Below, in pieces: positions 55,767 through 63,817 of a DNA stretch of 64,000 bases (position 1 is its first letter; the number at the start of each line of letters is the position of its first letter). The notes under the pieces are model-generated. The model searched no databases, had not been told where the DNA came from, and saw only the letters and a list, made by a program, of their open reading frames with translations. A program made the translations under genes and the position numbers. This DNA comes from Hyphomicrobium sulfonivorans (GTDB lineage: Bacteria; Pseudomonadota; Alphaproteobacteria; Rhizobiales; Hyphomicrobiaceae): assembly GCF_013306565.1 (NCBI RefSeq), contig NZ_PZPO01000005.1:186001-250000 (forward strand), in the 5' to 3' direction.

Positions 55767-56220
55767 GTTCCTGCTGACGCCAATCCTGGAATTGCGATGC
55801 AACGGCAGTTGCTCAATGCCGCATTCGAGATGCAACGGCGAATGAACTTCGCCTCGCAACAATGTGACCTTGAACGCCGGACCTCTGAGCGTGGCCTATG
55901 TTATAATGTTGCACTTAGACGGAATAGAGCGCTGCTTTGTCAAGATCCGACGAGGTGCAGGTGCGCTCTGCGATAGCGAAACATCATCCCGTTTGCGGGC
56001 AAGGTTAGAATGTTCTTGCAATCGGTGAGAGCTTCGGCCCACCTAAAAGGAAAAATCAACAAAAACAGGCCGAAATTTCAGTTCTGCGGCCTGCCAGGGG
56101 AAGCGCCTTGATTGCTGAAGCGAGCCTCGCGAAACGCCATAGCGGTGACAAGCTGCAACGCGGTGCGCTGCACCGTGATCCGATGGGTCAGTTCTGCGGT
56201 CGCGCGGGAAAGGGTGCCGC
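55767..56220. promoter_or_regulatory. divergent region between the two ABC systems
   Basis: 450 bases. The left part should carry divergent promoters; AT-rich GTTATAATGTTGC near 55899 includes a TATAAT. The right part contains two tiny overlapping frames (listed) and the 12-base direct repeat TCAGTTCTGCGG at 56078-56089 and 56188-56199. Confidence 0.45.
56010..56111 (+). CDS. possible tiny ORF upstream of the importer, first of two
   Basis: A 33-codon frame with AAGG five bases before ATG 56010. The product is basic with a C-terminal FQFCGLPGEAP. Its TGA stop overlaps the TTG of the next tiny ORF. It may be a leader peptide or chance; support is the ribosome site, the overlap and the shared QFCG ending. 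Confidence 0.3.
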   Translation: MFLQSVRASAHLKGKINKNRPKFQFCGLPGEAP

Positions 56221-56224
56221 ATGA
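56108..56224 (+). CDS. possible tiny ORF upstream of the importer, second of two
   Basis: A 38-codon frame from TTG 56108, with AGGGGA six bases upstream, ending MGQFCGRAGKGAA. Its stop overlaps the ATG of the substrate-binding protein gene (ATGA), the arrangement of translational coupling. Low complexity and short length keep confidence low. Confidence 0.3.
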   Translation: MIAEASLAKRHSGDKLQRGALHRDPMGQFCGRAGKGAA

Positions 56225-57207
56225 TCGATCGCCGTCAACTGCTGGCGGCCGGTGGCGCGGCTACTGCAGCAGCAGCGTTTGATATCCCGCTCGCGTTTGC
56301 CGCTGATGTCGGCACGTTGCGCGTTGCAACGCTGAAATTCGGTTCGCTGGGCTGGGTGCTGGAGATCATCAAATCGCATGATCTTGCAACCAAGGCCGGG
56401 TTGAAGCTCGATGTCATCCACGTTGCCAACAGTCAGGCGGCGTCGGTTTCGGTGCTGTCGGGCGACAGCGACATGATCATCAGTGACTGGCTGTGGGCGC
56501 TGCGCGAACGCGCCATCGGTATTCCGCTGCGCTATGCGCCGTATTCGTCGGCGCTGGGCGCGGTGATGGTGCCGGGTTCATCGCCCATCAAGACGTTGCA
56601 GGATTTCAAAGGTCGCACCATTGGCGTTTCTGGCGGTCCGATCGACAAGAGCTGGCTGTTGCTGCGCGCTTACGCCCGGAACGTGCTGAACTTTGATATC
56701 GCCAAGGAAGCGCGGCCGTCGTTCGGCGCTTCGCCGTTGCTGACGGCTGAGGTGCTGAATGGCCGGCTCGATGGCGTGCTGAATTTCTGGACCTATGCCG
56801 CGCGCATGGAGGGTGAGGGCGCCCGACCGGTGATCGGCATGGATGCAGTGCTGGACGCATTGGGTATCGCGCCGATGCCGTCGCTCGTTGGCTTCATCTG
56901 GCGCGAACAAACGGAAGCGGCTAAAGCGCCTGCGATAGCTGCGTTTCTGTCCGTGGTGCGTCAGGCGCAGGGTGTTCTGGCGACGTCGGATGACGCGTGG
57001 GACAGCATCCGCCATCTGGTACGGCCTGAGACCGATGCCGAGTTCGCGGCCATCAAGGCTTACTACCGCGCCGGCATTCCGCAGCCGTGGGGCGACGCGC
57101 AAACTAAAGCTGCGCAGCGTCTCGTCGAAGTTCTGGCCGATGTCGATAGTGCTAAGCTGCTTGGCCCCGATACGCCGTTCGATCCGAAGCTGTTCTATGC
57201 AACATGA
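56221..57207 (+). CDS. ABC transporter substrate-binding protein (NitT/TauT type)
   Basis: 328 residues. Tat-like leader IDRRQLLAAGGAATAAAAFD, then a type II binding-protein fold: LKFGSLGWVLEIIKSHDLAT, LSGDSDMIISDWLWALRE, LQDFKGRTIGVSGGPIDKSW. It resembles nitrate/sulfonate/taurine-type receptors, but ligand is not predictable. It starts an operon with its permease (11-base overlap) and ATPase (four-base overlap). The position next to PQQ dehydrogenase genes suggests a ligand tied to alcohol oxidation; that is inference. GGAAAGGG precedes the ATG. Confidence 0.85.
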   Translation: MIDRRQLLAAGGAATAAAAFDIPLAFAADVGTLRVATLKFGSLGWVLEIIKSHDLATKAGLKLDVIHVANSQAASVSVLSGDSDMIISDWLWALRERAIGIPLRYAPYSSALGAVMVPGSSPIKTLQDFKGRTIGVSGGPIDKSWLLLRAYARNVLNFDIAKEARPSFGASPLLTAEVLNGRLDGVLNFWTYAARMEGEGARPVIGMDAVLDALGIAPMPSLVGFIWREQTEAAKAPAIAAFLSVVRQAQGVLATSDDAWDSIRHLVRPETDAEFAAIKAYYRAGIPQPWGDAQTKAAQRLVEVLADVDSAKLLGPDTPFDPKLFYAT

Positions 57208-57976
57208 AGCGGGCGCGCCGTTCGGCGCCATCAGGATCGGCCGCATCGGCTGGACGCTGATTTCGCTCTCGACGCTGCTGGCGCTATGGGCGATTGCCGC
57301 TGCCATCGTGCAGAGCCGCTATCTGCCCGATCCGCTCACGGTCGTTGAGGTGATGGCGCGCGAATGGCAGAACGGCGATCTGTGGCGCAACATCGTCGCC
57401 ACGCTGATCCGCGTGTTCTTCAGTTTCACCATCGCGATCTTTGTCGGCTCCGCTATCGGTCTGCTGCTTGGCCGCCATCCGCTGGCCGACCGCTTCTTCG
57501 ATCCTTGGGTCAGCTTCTTTCTCAACCTGCCCGCGCTGGTCATCATCATCCTTTGCTACATCTGGTTCGGCTTGACCGAGGTGGCCGCGGTACTCGCGGT
57601 GGCGATCAACAAGATCCCGAATGTTGCGGTGACGATGCGCGAAGGAGCGCGCAGCCTCTCCAAAGATCTCATCGAGATGGCGCAGATCTATCGCTTCGGC
57701 TGGTGGAAGACGCTGCGTCACGTCACGGTGCCGCAACTGGCGCCGTTCTTTATTGCGGCGTCGCGCACCGGATTGTCGCTGGTCTGGAAGATCGTGCTGG
57801 TGGTGGAGGCGTTTGGCCGCTCCGATGGCGTCGGCTATCAGCTCAACATCGCATTCCAGCTTTTCGATGTGCCGATGATCCTCGCCTATTCGCTGGCGTT
57901 CATTGCCGTGGTGCAGCTCATTGAGCTGGCGTTGCTGCAGCCCATGATTGCACGCACCAACAGGTGGCGGCGATGA
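57197..57976 (+). CDS. ABC transporter permease (NitT/TauT type)
   Basis: 259 residues with six membrane helices and the EAA loop of BPD importers (EGARSLSKDLIEMAQIYRFG, WWKTLRHVTVPQLAPF). Typical SsuC/TauC layout. ATG 57197 lies inside the end of the binding-protein gene. Inner membrane; works with the flanking genes. Confidence 0.9.
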   Translation: MQHEAGAPFGAIRIGRIGWTLISLSTLLALWAIAAAIVQSRYLPDPLTVVEVMAREWQNGDLWRNIVATLIRVFFSFTIAIFVGSAIGLLLGRHPLADRFFDPWVSFFLNLPALVIIILCYIWFGLTEVAAVLAVAINKIPNVAVTMREGARSLSKDLIEMAQIYRFGWWKTLRHVTVPQLAPFFIAASRTGLSLVWKIVLVVEAFGRSDGVGYQLNIAFQLFDVPMILAYSLAFIAVVQLIELALLQPMIARTNRWRR

Positions 57977-58707
57977 GCAGCGTGCTGAACGTGCCCACGC
58001 TTCAGGTCAATGTTGCGCGCAAGGTGTTTCCGGCCGTTGCAGGGCGGGCGGCAAATCATGTGCTGGACGCAATCCTATTCGATGTGGAAGCCGGATCATT
58101 CGTCGCCATCACCGGGCCGTCCGGCGGCGGCAAGTCAACGCTGCTGAACATCATCGCGGGGCTCGACAGCGCGTTTGATGGCGACATCCGTTTCTCCGAT
58201 CCGAACCTCAACGTCGCATTTGTGTTCCAGTCGCCGCGCCTGCTGCCGTGGCGTACGGTGCGCGAGAACATCGCGCTCGTACTGCCGCCGAACGATCCGC
58301 GTCACGCCAACATCGATGAACTTCTGGGCCGTGTCGGGCTGGCGGATGCGGTGCATGCCTATCCCGAGATGATCTCGCTGGGCATGCAGCGCCGGGCTGC
58401 TTTGGCGCGCGCGTTCATTCTTGAGCCGGACATCCTGCTGATGGATGAGCCGTTCGTTTCGCTCGATGACCCGACCGCGCAGGGGCTGCGCCAGCTGCTG
58501 ATGGAGCTTTGGTCTCGCCGCCCGACCACGGTTCTTTTCGTCACGCACGACCGTCAGGAGGCGGTGATGCTGGCCAGCCGCGTCATCTGTCTCGCGGGCA
58601 CACCGGCATCCGTGGTGCAGGACGAGGCGGTTGCGCTGACAAGCGGCGAGCGCGTTGATCGCGATAAGGTCCGCGCCGAGCAGAATCGCATTTTCGGCAC
58701 CGCCTGA
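57973..58707 (+). CDS. ABC transporter ATP-binding protein (NitT/TauT type)
   Basis: 244 residues. Walker A GPSGGGKSTLLNIIAG, Q-loop FVFQSPRLLPWRTV, Walker B ILLMDEPFVSLD and switch His FVTHDRQEA. The signature is degenerate, SLGMQRRAALARA instead of LSGGQ-R, with Gly and Gln kept. ATG 57973 overlaps the permease stop (ATGA), with AGGTGG upstream; a GTG nine bases earlier is possible. Completes the importer operon. Confidence 0.9.
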   Translation: MSSVLNVPTLQVNVARKVFPAVAGRAANHVLDAILFDVEAGSFVAITGPSGGGKSTLLNIIAGLDSAFDGDIRFSDPNLNVAFVFQSPRLLPWRTVRENIALVLPPNDPRHANIDELLGRVGLADAVHAYPEMISLGMQRRAALARAFILEPDILLMDEPFVSLDDPTAQGLRQLLMELWSRRPTTVLFVTHDRQEAVMLASRVICLAGTPASVVQDEAVALTSGERVDRDKVRAEQNRIFGTA

Positions 58708-58908
58708 AGTCAGGCATATGCGGAAATCGCTGTATTGAGTGGGCAAAATAGCGCCATGCGGCCATAGGCTTGGCTCCGCCGCCGCGATACTCTAGTTGTG
58801 TCTGCCGGCGGACCGGTCTAGTCCCGCACGACGAGGAGCGTCCGGCGCGCGCCGCATGCGGCAAGGCGGACCGTTAATCTCAACCGCAGATCAGGATACA
58901 CGCGCCAG

Positions 58909-59664
58909 ATGGCAAGAATGCTTGCCAGCGTGACAGACGAGCATGAAGCACGGCTCGTGGTTTCGCTGGGTGCCGACATCGTCGATGCAAAGGATCCGGG
59001 TGCAGGCGCGCTGGGTGCGCTGCCGTTCGCCCGTGTCGAGGCGATCCGGGCTGCGTTGCCCGCGCATGTGCCGGTTAGCGCGACGGTGGGCGATCCTTCG
59101 GACGATGTTGAAGCAATCGCATCGGCTGCCATCCGCATGGCCGATACCGGTATCGAGATCGTCAAGGTGGGGCTCAGTATGCGCTACGCGCCGGAGGCCA
59201 ATCTGGCGCGCCTGGGCACGCTGGATCTGGGCGGTGCGCAGCTTGTCGGCGTGCTGCTGGCCGACCATGGCATCGATCCGGCGCTCATTGCCCATGCCGC
59301 CGCGGCCGGTTGCGTTGGCTTGATGCTGGACACGGCGGCCAAGGGGCAGGGCGCGCTGAGCGATATCGTGCCAGCGGAGCAGCTGGCGGCATTTGTCGCG
59401 GCGGTGCAGGCGGCGGGCATGTTCGCCGGTCTCGCCGGATCGCTGCGTGTGAACCATGTTGCGCCGCTTATTGCACTTGGCCCCGATGTTCTGGGCTTCC
59501 GCGGCGGGCTGTGCCGAGCGGGCGATCGCACCGGCGCGCTGGACGCTGAGGCCATCGCAGCGGTGCGGCAGGCCGTTTCTGTGTGCAGCGCAGCACGTGA
59601 CGATGCTTGCCGTGTGCCAATGCCGGATGCTATGGCGCCCGCGCAAACGGAAGGCTTGATATGA
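58909..59664 (+). CDS. mfnB: (5-formylfuran-3-yl)methyl phosphate synthase
   Basis: 251 residues, UPF0264/MfnB family TIM barrel. In archaea MfnB condenses two glyceraldehyde-3-phosphate molecules into the furan core of methanofuran; methylotrophs need it for methylofuran. Seen: DIVDAKDPGAGALGALPFAR, VSATVGDPSDD, GIEIVKVGLS with barrel Lys residues, and AGLAGSLRVNHVAPLIALGP. Start M1 at 58909 or M4 at 58918. It leads a run of overlapping cofactor genes. Confidence 0.9.
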   Translation: MARMLASVTDEHEARLVVSLGADIVDAKDPGAGALGALPFARVEAIRAALPAHVPVSATVGDPSDDVEAIASAAIRMADTGIEIVKVGLSMRYAPEANLARLGTLDLGGAQLVGVLLADHGIDPALIAHAAAAGCVGLMLDTAAKGQGALSDIVPAEQLAAFVAAVQAAGMFAGLAGSLRVNHVAPLIALGPDVLGFRGGLCRAGDRTGALDAEAIAAVRQAVSVCSAARDDACRVPMPDAMAPAQTEGLI

Positions 59665-60053
59665 GCGAGATGCAGAACAAAACGCAGGGCGACGGCAGGA
59701 TTTTGGACCGCATTTTCGTGCGCAATCTGGTGCTGCCCATCGCCATCGGCGTTTACGACGAAGAGCAGGGCATCACGCAGAAGGTCGGCTTCACCATTGA
59801 GGCCGAGGTGGCTGCCGGTGTTTCGCCCAAGGGCGACAACATCGAGGAAGTGCCCTCGTATGACGATCTCGCCAACGCGGTGAAAAACATCGTCGCCGCC
59901 GGGCATATCAATCTCGTCGAAACGCTGGCGGCCCGCATCGCTGAGCGTTGTCTCGCAGATAAGCGCATCGTCAGGGTGCTGGTGCGGATCGAAAAGCTGG
60001 AGCGCGGACCCGATGCGGTTGGCGTCGAGATCGTCCGTTCCCGTCCAACGTGA
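59661..60053 (+). CDS. dihydroneopterin aldolase-like protein (FolB family)
   Basis: 130 residues. FolB fold: RIFVRNLVLPIAIGVYDEEQ, SYDDLANAVKNIVAAGHINL-type region, VETLAARIAERCL and VLVRIEKLERGPDAVGVEIV, with the catalytic Lys and Glu positions present. It overlaps mfnB by four bases and the kinase gene by four, so in this place it probably makes the pterin precursor of H4MPT rather than folate. That assignment rests on context. Confidence 0.87.
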   Translation: MSEMQNKTQGDGRILDRIFVRNLVLPIAIGVYDEEQGITQKVGFTIEAEVAAGVSPKGDNIEEVPSYDDLANAVKNIVAAGHINLVETLAARIAERCLADKRIVRVLVRIEKLERGPDAVGVEIVRSRPT

Positions 60054-60652
60054 GTTCGTCCGACGCAATCGTTGTGGTGAAACTCGGCGGCAGTCTCGCT
60101 GAGGATGACGGTCAGCGTCTTGCCACTGCATTGAGTGCGGTGACAGCGGCGCAGCGTCCGTGCGTCGTGGTGCCCGGTGGTGGCACGTTCGCGGACGCAG
60201 TGCGCGCGGCATATCAGCGGCACGGCGTCTCTCAAGCTACGGCGCATCGCATGGCGCTGCTGGCCATGCAGCAGACGGGCCTGTTGCTGGCCGATATGGC
60301 GCCCAGGCTGCAGCCCGCGGAGGACGTGGCCGAGATTGCGCAGGCGTTTGACGCCGATCGCGTGCCGGTCTGGATGCCCTATCGGCTTGCCGCTGACGAT
60401 CCGCAGATAACGCACGATTGGCGCACGACATCGGACGCCCTTGCGGCCCGACTGGCTGAGCGGCTGGGTAATGCCGAAGTGGTATTGGTGAAGTCGTGCG
60501 CCGTCGATCCTGATGCTGGTCCGCAGGCGCTGGCCGACGCCGGCATCGTCGATGCTGCTTTCCCGGAGATTGTCGCGCGCGCTGGCTTAAAGTGGCGCGT
60601 GCTGGGAGCGGGCGATGGCGATGTTCTGGCTAAGCTGCTTCGAGACAGCTGA
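60050..60652 (+). CDS. mfnE: amino acid kinase family protein, probable MfnE
   Basis: 200 residues of the amino acid kinase fold: VVVKLGGSLAEDDGQRL, VVVPGGGTFADAVR and SDALAARLAERLG with EVVLVKSCAVD. In archaea MfnE phosphorylates the furan phosphate to a diphosphate before coupling to the tyramine chain. The GTG start at 60050 overlaps the FolB-like stop. Methylotroph clusters carry this short form beside mfnB, which supports the call. Confidence 0.82.
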   Translation: MSSSDAIVVVKLGGSLAEDDGQRLATALSAVTAAQRPCVVVPGGGTFADAVRAAYQRHGVSQATAHRMALLAMQQTGLLLADMAPRLQPAEDVAEIAQAFDADRVPVWMPYRLAADDPQITHDWRTTSDALAARLAERLGNAEVVLVKSCAVDPDAGPQALADAGIVDAAFPEIVARAGLKWRVLGAGDGDVLAKLLRDS

Positions 60653-60728
60653 AATATTTGCGTGCAGCCCGCGCCCACGCTAAGCGCTGGATATAAATCA
60701 CGCCGAACCGGAGCGATGGGAGCTGCTG

Positions 60729-61292
60729 ATGCCGCGCATCGTTGAAACAATCGTCACCACGCTTGATGCGGATGGAACGCCCTATATCGCACCCCTGGGC
60801 CTGATCGCCGACGGCGACAACTGGATCATAGCTCCATTCCGCCCCTCGCGCACGCTGGCCAATCTGGAGCGCACGCCGTTCGCCGTTGCCAGCCATACCG
60901 ACGATGTGCGCGTCTTTGCCGGAGGTGTTACCGGGCGCAAGAACTGGCGCACGGTGCCGGTGGAACACGTGCAGGGTGTGCGCCTCGCGGATGCGGTTTC
61001 CCATTGGGAGCTGGAAGTTGCTGACGTGCACGAAGACGAGCAGCGGCCGCGCTTTTCCTGCCGCGTCGTGCACGCGCAGAGCCATCGGCCGTGGGAAGGT
61101 TTCAACCGCGCGCAGGCGGCGGTGCTGGAGTGCGCGGTGCTGGTGACGCGCCTGCACATGCTTCCGCCGGAAAAGATCGACAGCGAGCTCAAGTATCTCG
61201 ATATCGCAATTTCAAAAACGGCCGGTCCGCGCGAACAAGAAGCATGGGGCTGGCTGATGGAAAAGATCAACGCCTGGCGCGCCGGACAATAG
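60729..61292 (+). CDS. DUF447 family protein
   Basis: 187 residues, split-barrel flavin-binding type: VETIVTTLDADGTPYIAPLG, NWIIAPFRPSRTLANLERTP, FAVASHTDDVRVFAGGVTG. The family is shared by archaea and methylotrophs with H4MPT pathways, and sits in such clusters; its reaction is not known. It follows mfnE by 76 bases. Confidence 0.85.
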   Translation: MPRIVETIVTTLDADGTPYIAPLGLIADGDNWIIAPFRPSRTLANLERTPFAVASHTDDVRVFAGGVTGRKNWRTVPVEHVQGVRLADAVSHWELEVADVHEDEQRPRFSCRVVHAQSHRPWEGFNRAQAAVLECAVLVTRLHMLPPEKIDSELKYLDIAISKTAGPREQEAWGWLMEKINAWRAGQ

Positions 61293-61329
61293 CGGCGCGC
61301 ATATCACGAGATCATAACTCCCGCTGATT

Positions 61330-62349
61330 TTACGCCAGCAGCGCAACCGCGACGGCGGGAGCGCAGCGCGTGGCCCAATCGCGGCAGCTTTCGTCGGCAT
61401 TGGCAATATCGGCAAACGATAGATGCTGACGATTAAGCCGCTGCGCCAGCGCTGCGATCTCGAAGGCGCCGACACCGGCTGCAATGATCGGGGCAGCGGC
61501 GGGCAGCTTCGATGTTGCAAGCACGTGCTGGATGGCGTCGGCAATGTCGTCCATCTGTTGGGCAGCAATCTCAGCGGCAGACAGGCGCCAGATATCGGCG
61601 CAGAATTCTGCCGCATCACGACCGAAGCAGCGTGCAAACCGCTCCAGACTTTCAGTCTGGGATTTGCCGCGTCCATCAAGCGTCGGATGCTGGTCGACGT
61701 CATCGGGCAGTGAACCCAGAACGCGGCGGACGTCGGCCATGTTGGCAAAGCTCCCAGCAGCTAGGCGCTGGGTGATGCCATCCAGTTGCGCCCGCTTGGC
61801 AACGCAGGACACGTCCGTTCGGGTCGTGCCGGAATAGACAAGCTCACCGCTGCGCAGGCGCTCGCCGTCACTCAACCCGCGCGGCACCGGGATGCCGTCG
61901 ACGACGGGAATGATGTCGGTGGTGGTGGATCCCATGTCGACAATCAGCGCATTCTCAACCTGTCGCCCGGCCAGTGCGGCGCTGGCGAGAAAATTGGTGG
62001 AAGCGACATCCAGCGGGTGCGCGCGCGCCTGCTCCGCCGAACCCATGCCACGCTGGCCGATCCAGATGCGCAATGGTGCTTGCGCGGTGAGCTGCGCCAT
62101 TCGGTCGAGTATCGCCGCAACGCCCGTCACGCGATCCGGGAAGGCCTCGCACAACTCTCCGGTCATCGTCACCGCATGATGTTGTGCGCGGTCGGTGAGG
62201 TCGCGTGCAGTTGCGAAGGCCTCATCGAGAGCAGCCAATCCCTGCCACAGCGGACACGGAATTTGCCGCACTGCAACAGTGCGTCCGTCTTCGGCCAGCG
62301 CCACTTTCAGGTGTGCGCCCCCAACATCGTATCCGGCAGTGATGGACAT
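61330..62349 (-). CDS. H4MPT-linked C1 pathway protein, MfnF-like (hydantoinase/ASKHA family)
   Basis: 339 residues with ASKHA nucleotide-binding motifs ITAGYDVGGAHLKVALAED and LIVDMGSTTTDIIPVVDG, and GELVYSGTTRTDVSCVAKRA. The family is the bacterial counterpart of archaeal MfnF, which joins the furan amine diphosphate to glutamyltyramine. ATG 62349 starts the conserved region; the upstream extension is ignored. Divergent from the HisA-like gene with 70 bases between. Confidence 0.83.
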   Translation of the reverse strand: MSITAGYDVGGAHLKVALAEDGRTVAVRQIPCPLWQGLAALDEAFATARDLTDRAQHHAVTMTGELCEAFPDRVTGVAAILDRMAQLTAQAPLRIWIGQRGMGSAEQARAHPLDVASTNFLASAALAGRQVENALIVDMGSTTTDIIPVVDGIPVPRGLSDGERLRSGELVYSGTTRTDVSCVAKRAQLDGITQRLAAGSFANMADVRRVLGSLPDDVDQHPTLDGRGKSQTESLERFARCFGRDAAEFCADIWRLSAAEIAAQQMDDIADAIQHVLATSKLPAAAPIIAAGVGAFEIAALAQRLNRQHLSFADIANADESCRDWATRCAPAVAVALLA

Positions 62350-62419
62350 GGAATCTCCGCGCCTGCAAACTTCGTCGCGTCCGGGCCGTGTTGCACGGGT
62401 GGAGCGCGGAGGCAAGCAG

Positions 62420-63124
62420 ATGGACATCATACCGGTTCTCGACGTGCGCCACGGGGCGGCGGTGGCGGCGGTAAAAGGGGACCGGGCCAACTATCGCCCA
62501 CTCGAAACGCCTCTTGCCGCCGGCAGCGATCCTGTCGTGGTGGCACGGGGGTTTGCGACGCTCTATCCGTTTTCCGGGCTTTACGTTGCCGACCTCGATG
62601 GCATCGAGGGCCGAGGCGGCAACCCGCAGCTCGGCCGCCAGCTGCACGATGCTGTGCCATCGATGCGGGTGTGGCTGGATGAGGGCGCGCGCCCAGAGGA
62701 GGCTGCGCAACGGGTTTCCGAAGGCCTGGTGATGCCGGTGATCGGCTCGGAGAGCCTCAGGGACGAAAGCGATATCAAAGCGCTGCAGGCTTTACCCGCC
62801 GACGCGTATGTTCTGTCGCTGGATTTCAGGGGCGAGACGTTCGAGGGGCCGCCGGAACTGCTGCTCAATGCGCATGTGTGGCCCAACAGCGTGATCGCGA
62901 TGACGCTGGCGCGCGTTGGCTCCGGCGAAGGCCCGGATATCGCGCGCCTCGTGGCCATCGTTACGCTTGCAGGGGATCGCCGTGTCTATGCCGCCGGCGG
63001 AGTGCGCGACCGCTCTGACATCGATACCGCGCACCGTGCTGGCGCATCGGGCGTGCTGCTCGCAACGGCGTTGCACCGTGAAAGCATAAAGGCCGACGAC
63101 CTCAGGGAGATCGCCGGCCTTTAA
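62420..63124 (+). CDS. HisA/HisF-related TIM-barrel protein of C1 clusters
   Basis: 234 residues. HisA-like barrel: MDIIPVLDVRHGAAVAAVKG, YVADLDGIEGRGGNPQLG, YVLSLDFRGETFEG and VYAAGGVRDRSDIDTAHRAG with a phosphate-binding GVLLATALH. The catalytic Asp pair (DVRHG and LDF) is kept. Genes of this type occur in methylotroph and archaeal H4MPT/methanofuran clusters apart from the histidine operon, so a histidine role is unlikely. GGAGG seven bases upstream of ATG 62420. Confidence 0.82.
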   Translation: MDIIPVLDVRHGAAVAAVKGDRANYRPLETPLAAGSDPVVVARGFATLYPFSGLYVADLDGIEGRGGNPQLGRQLHDAVPSMRVWLDEGARPEEAAQRVSEGLVMPVIGSESLRDESDIKALQALPADAYVLSLDFRGETFEGPPELLLNAHVWPNSVIAMTLARVGSGEGPDIARLVAIVTLAGDRRVYAAGGVRDRSDIDTAHRAGASGVLLATALHRESIKADDLREIAGL

Positions 63125-63138
63125 TGTCGTCATGCGAA

Positions 63139-63178
63139 GGGGAAGAGCAGAACGTAAGGGTGTTCCACCCATTCCAAC
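63139..63178 (+). repeat. tandem imperfect repeat near fae, unit 1
   Basis: A 40-base unit beginning GGGGAAGAGCAGAACGTAA and ending ATTCCAAC. It contains a small hairpin GGGTG-TTC-CACCC. Unit 2 follows four bases later. Confidence 0.65.
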
Positions 63179-63181
63179 CAG

Positions 63182-63222
63182 GGGGAAAGAGCAGAACGTA
63201 ACGGTGTCCTACCCGTTCCAAC
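63182..63222 (+). repeat. tandem imperfect repeat near fae, unit 2
   Basis: A 41-base unit beginning GGGGAAAGAGCAGAACGTAA and ending GTTCCAAC, differing from unit 1 at several bases. Its central hairpin pairs AACGG with CCGTT, different bases from unit 1. Confidence 0.65.
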
Positions 63223-63304
63223 GTCCAGAAAGCAGTCTACCCAATCGCTGCAGCAGGCCCGTCTTCAAAGGCGGGTTGTCATTCTGCTGTGGACGGTGTC
63301 CGCT

Positions 63305-63817
63305 TCAAGCCTTGGCGCCGAAGGGATGCTGAACCGAGTTGCGCTGAGCGGTTGCTTCAGCAGCGGTCGGCTTGCCTTCGACGGCGCGAGCGATCGCTTC
63401 CTTCGTGGCGCGGTAGTTGTAGTCCTGGATCTTGGCGTCGTCGGCGGCTTCCCAGTGAATGAACACGCCAACCGAGATGAACAGGTCATCAGCTTCAGCA
63501 GCCGGGATCACGCCTTCAGCAACCGAGTCCTGAACAGCCTTGGCAACGCCGTACTGAGCAGGGCCAAACATCTGAACGGCCTGGCGGGCGTCCTTGATGG
63601 TGACCTTGTTGTACAGGATCGTGTTCGGCTTGCAGGGCAGGTTCGGAGCGATAACGGCCAGAAGGGTGGTGAAACCATCCTTGTTGTTCGTCAGCGCGTT
63701 GCAGAATGCGGTCTCAGCGGCAGAGCCACGCGGACCAATCAGAAGGTCGATGTGCGCCACTTCATTGCCGTCGCCGACGAGCGACTCGCCGAGAAGTACC
63801 TTGTTGATCTTAGACAT
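63305..63817 (-). CDS. fae: formaldehyde-activating enzyme
   Basis: 170 residues, the exact family length. It catalyses condensation of formaldehyde with H4MPT to methylene-H4MPT in the cytoplasm. Seen: [20 protein letters not shown] with the active His, [40 protein letters not shown] and [20 protein letters not shown]. The C terminus ends [14 protein letters not shown] 63817 follows GGGAGA; the frame is open 31 codons upstream without support. It converges on the HisA-like gene. Confidence 0.97.
   Translation of the reverse strand: MSKINKVLLGESLVGDGNEVAHIDLLIGPRGSAAETAFCNALTNNKDGFTTLLAVIAPNLPCKPNTILYNKVTIKDARQAVQMFGPAQYGVAKAVQDSVAEGVIPAAEADDLFISVGVFIHWEAADDAKIQDYNYRATKEAIARAVEGKPTAAEATAQRNSVQHPFGAKA

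Noticed and set aside
56010-56224. precursor peptides of a ribosomally made metal-binding natural product
   Set aside because: The shared QFCG ending is suggestive, but no maturation enzyme lies nearby and the frames are short; kept only as a question of small ORFs.
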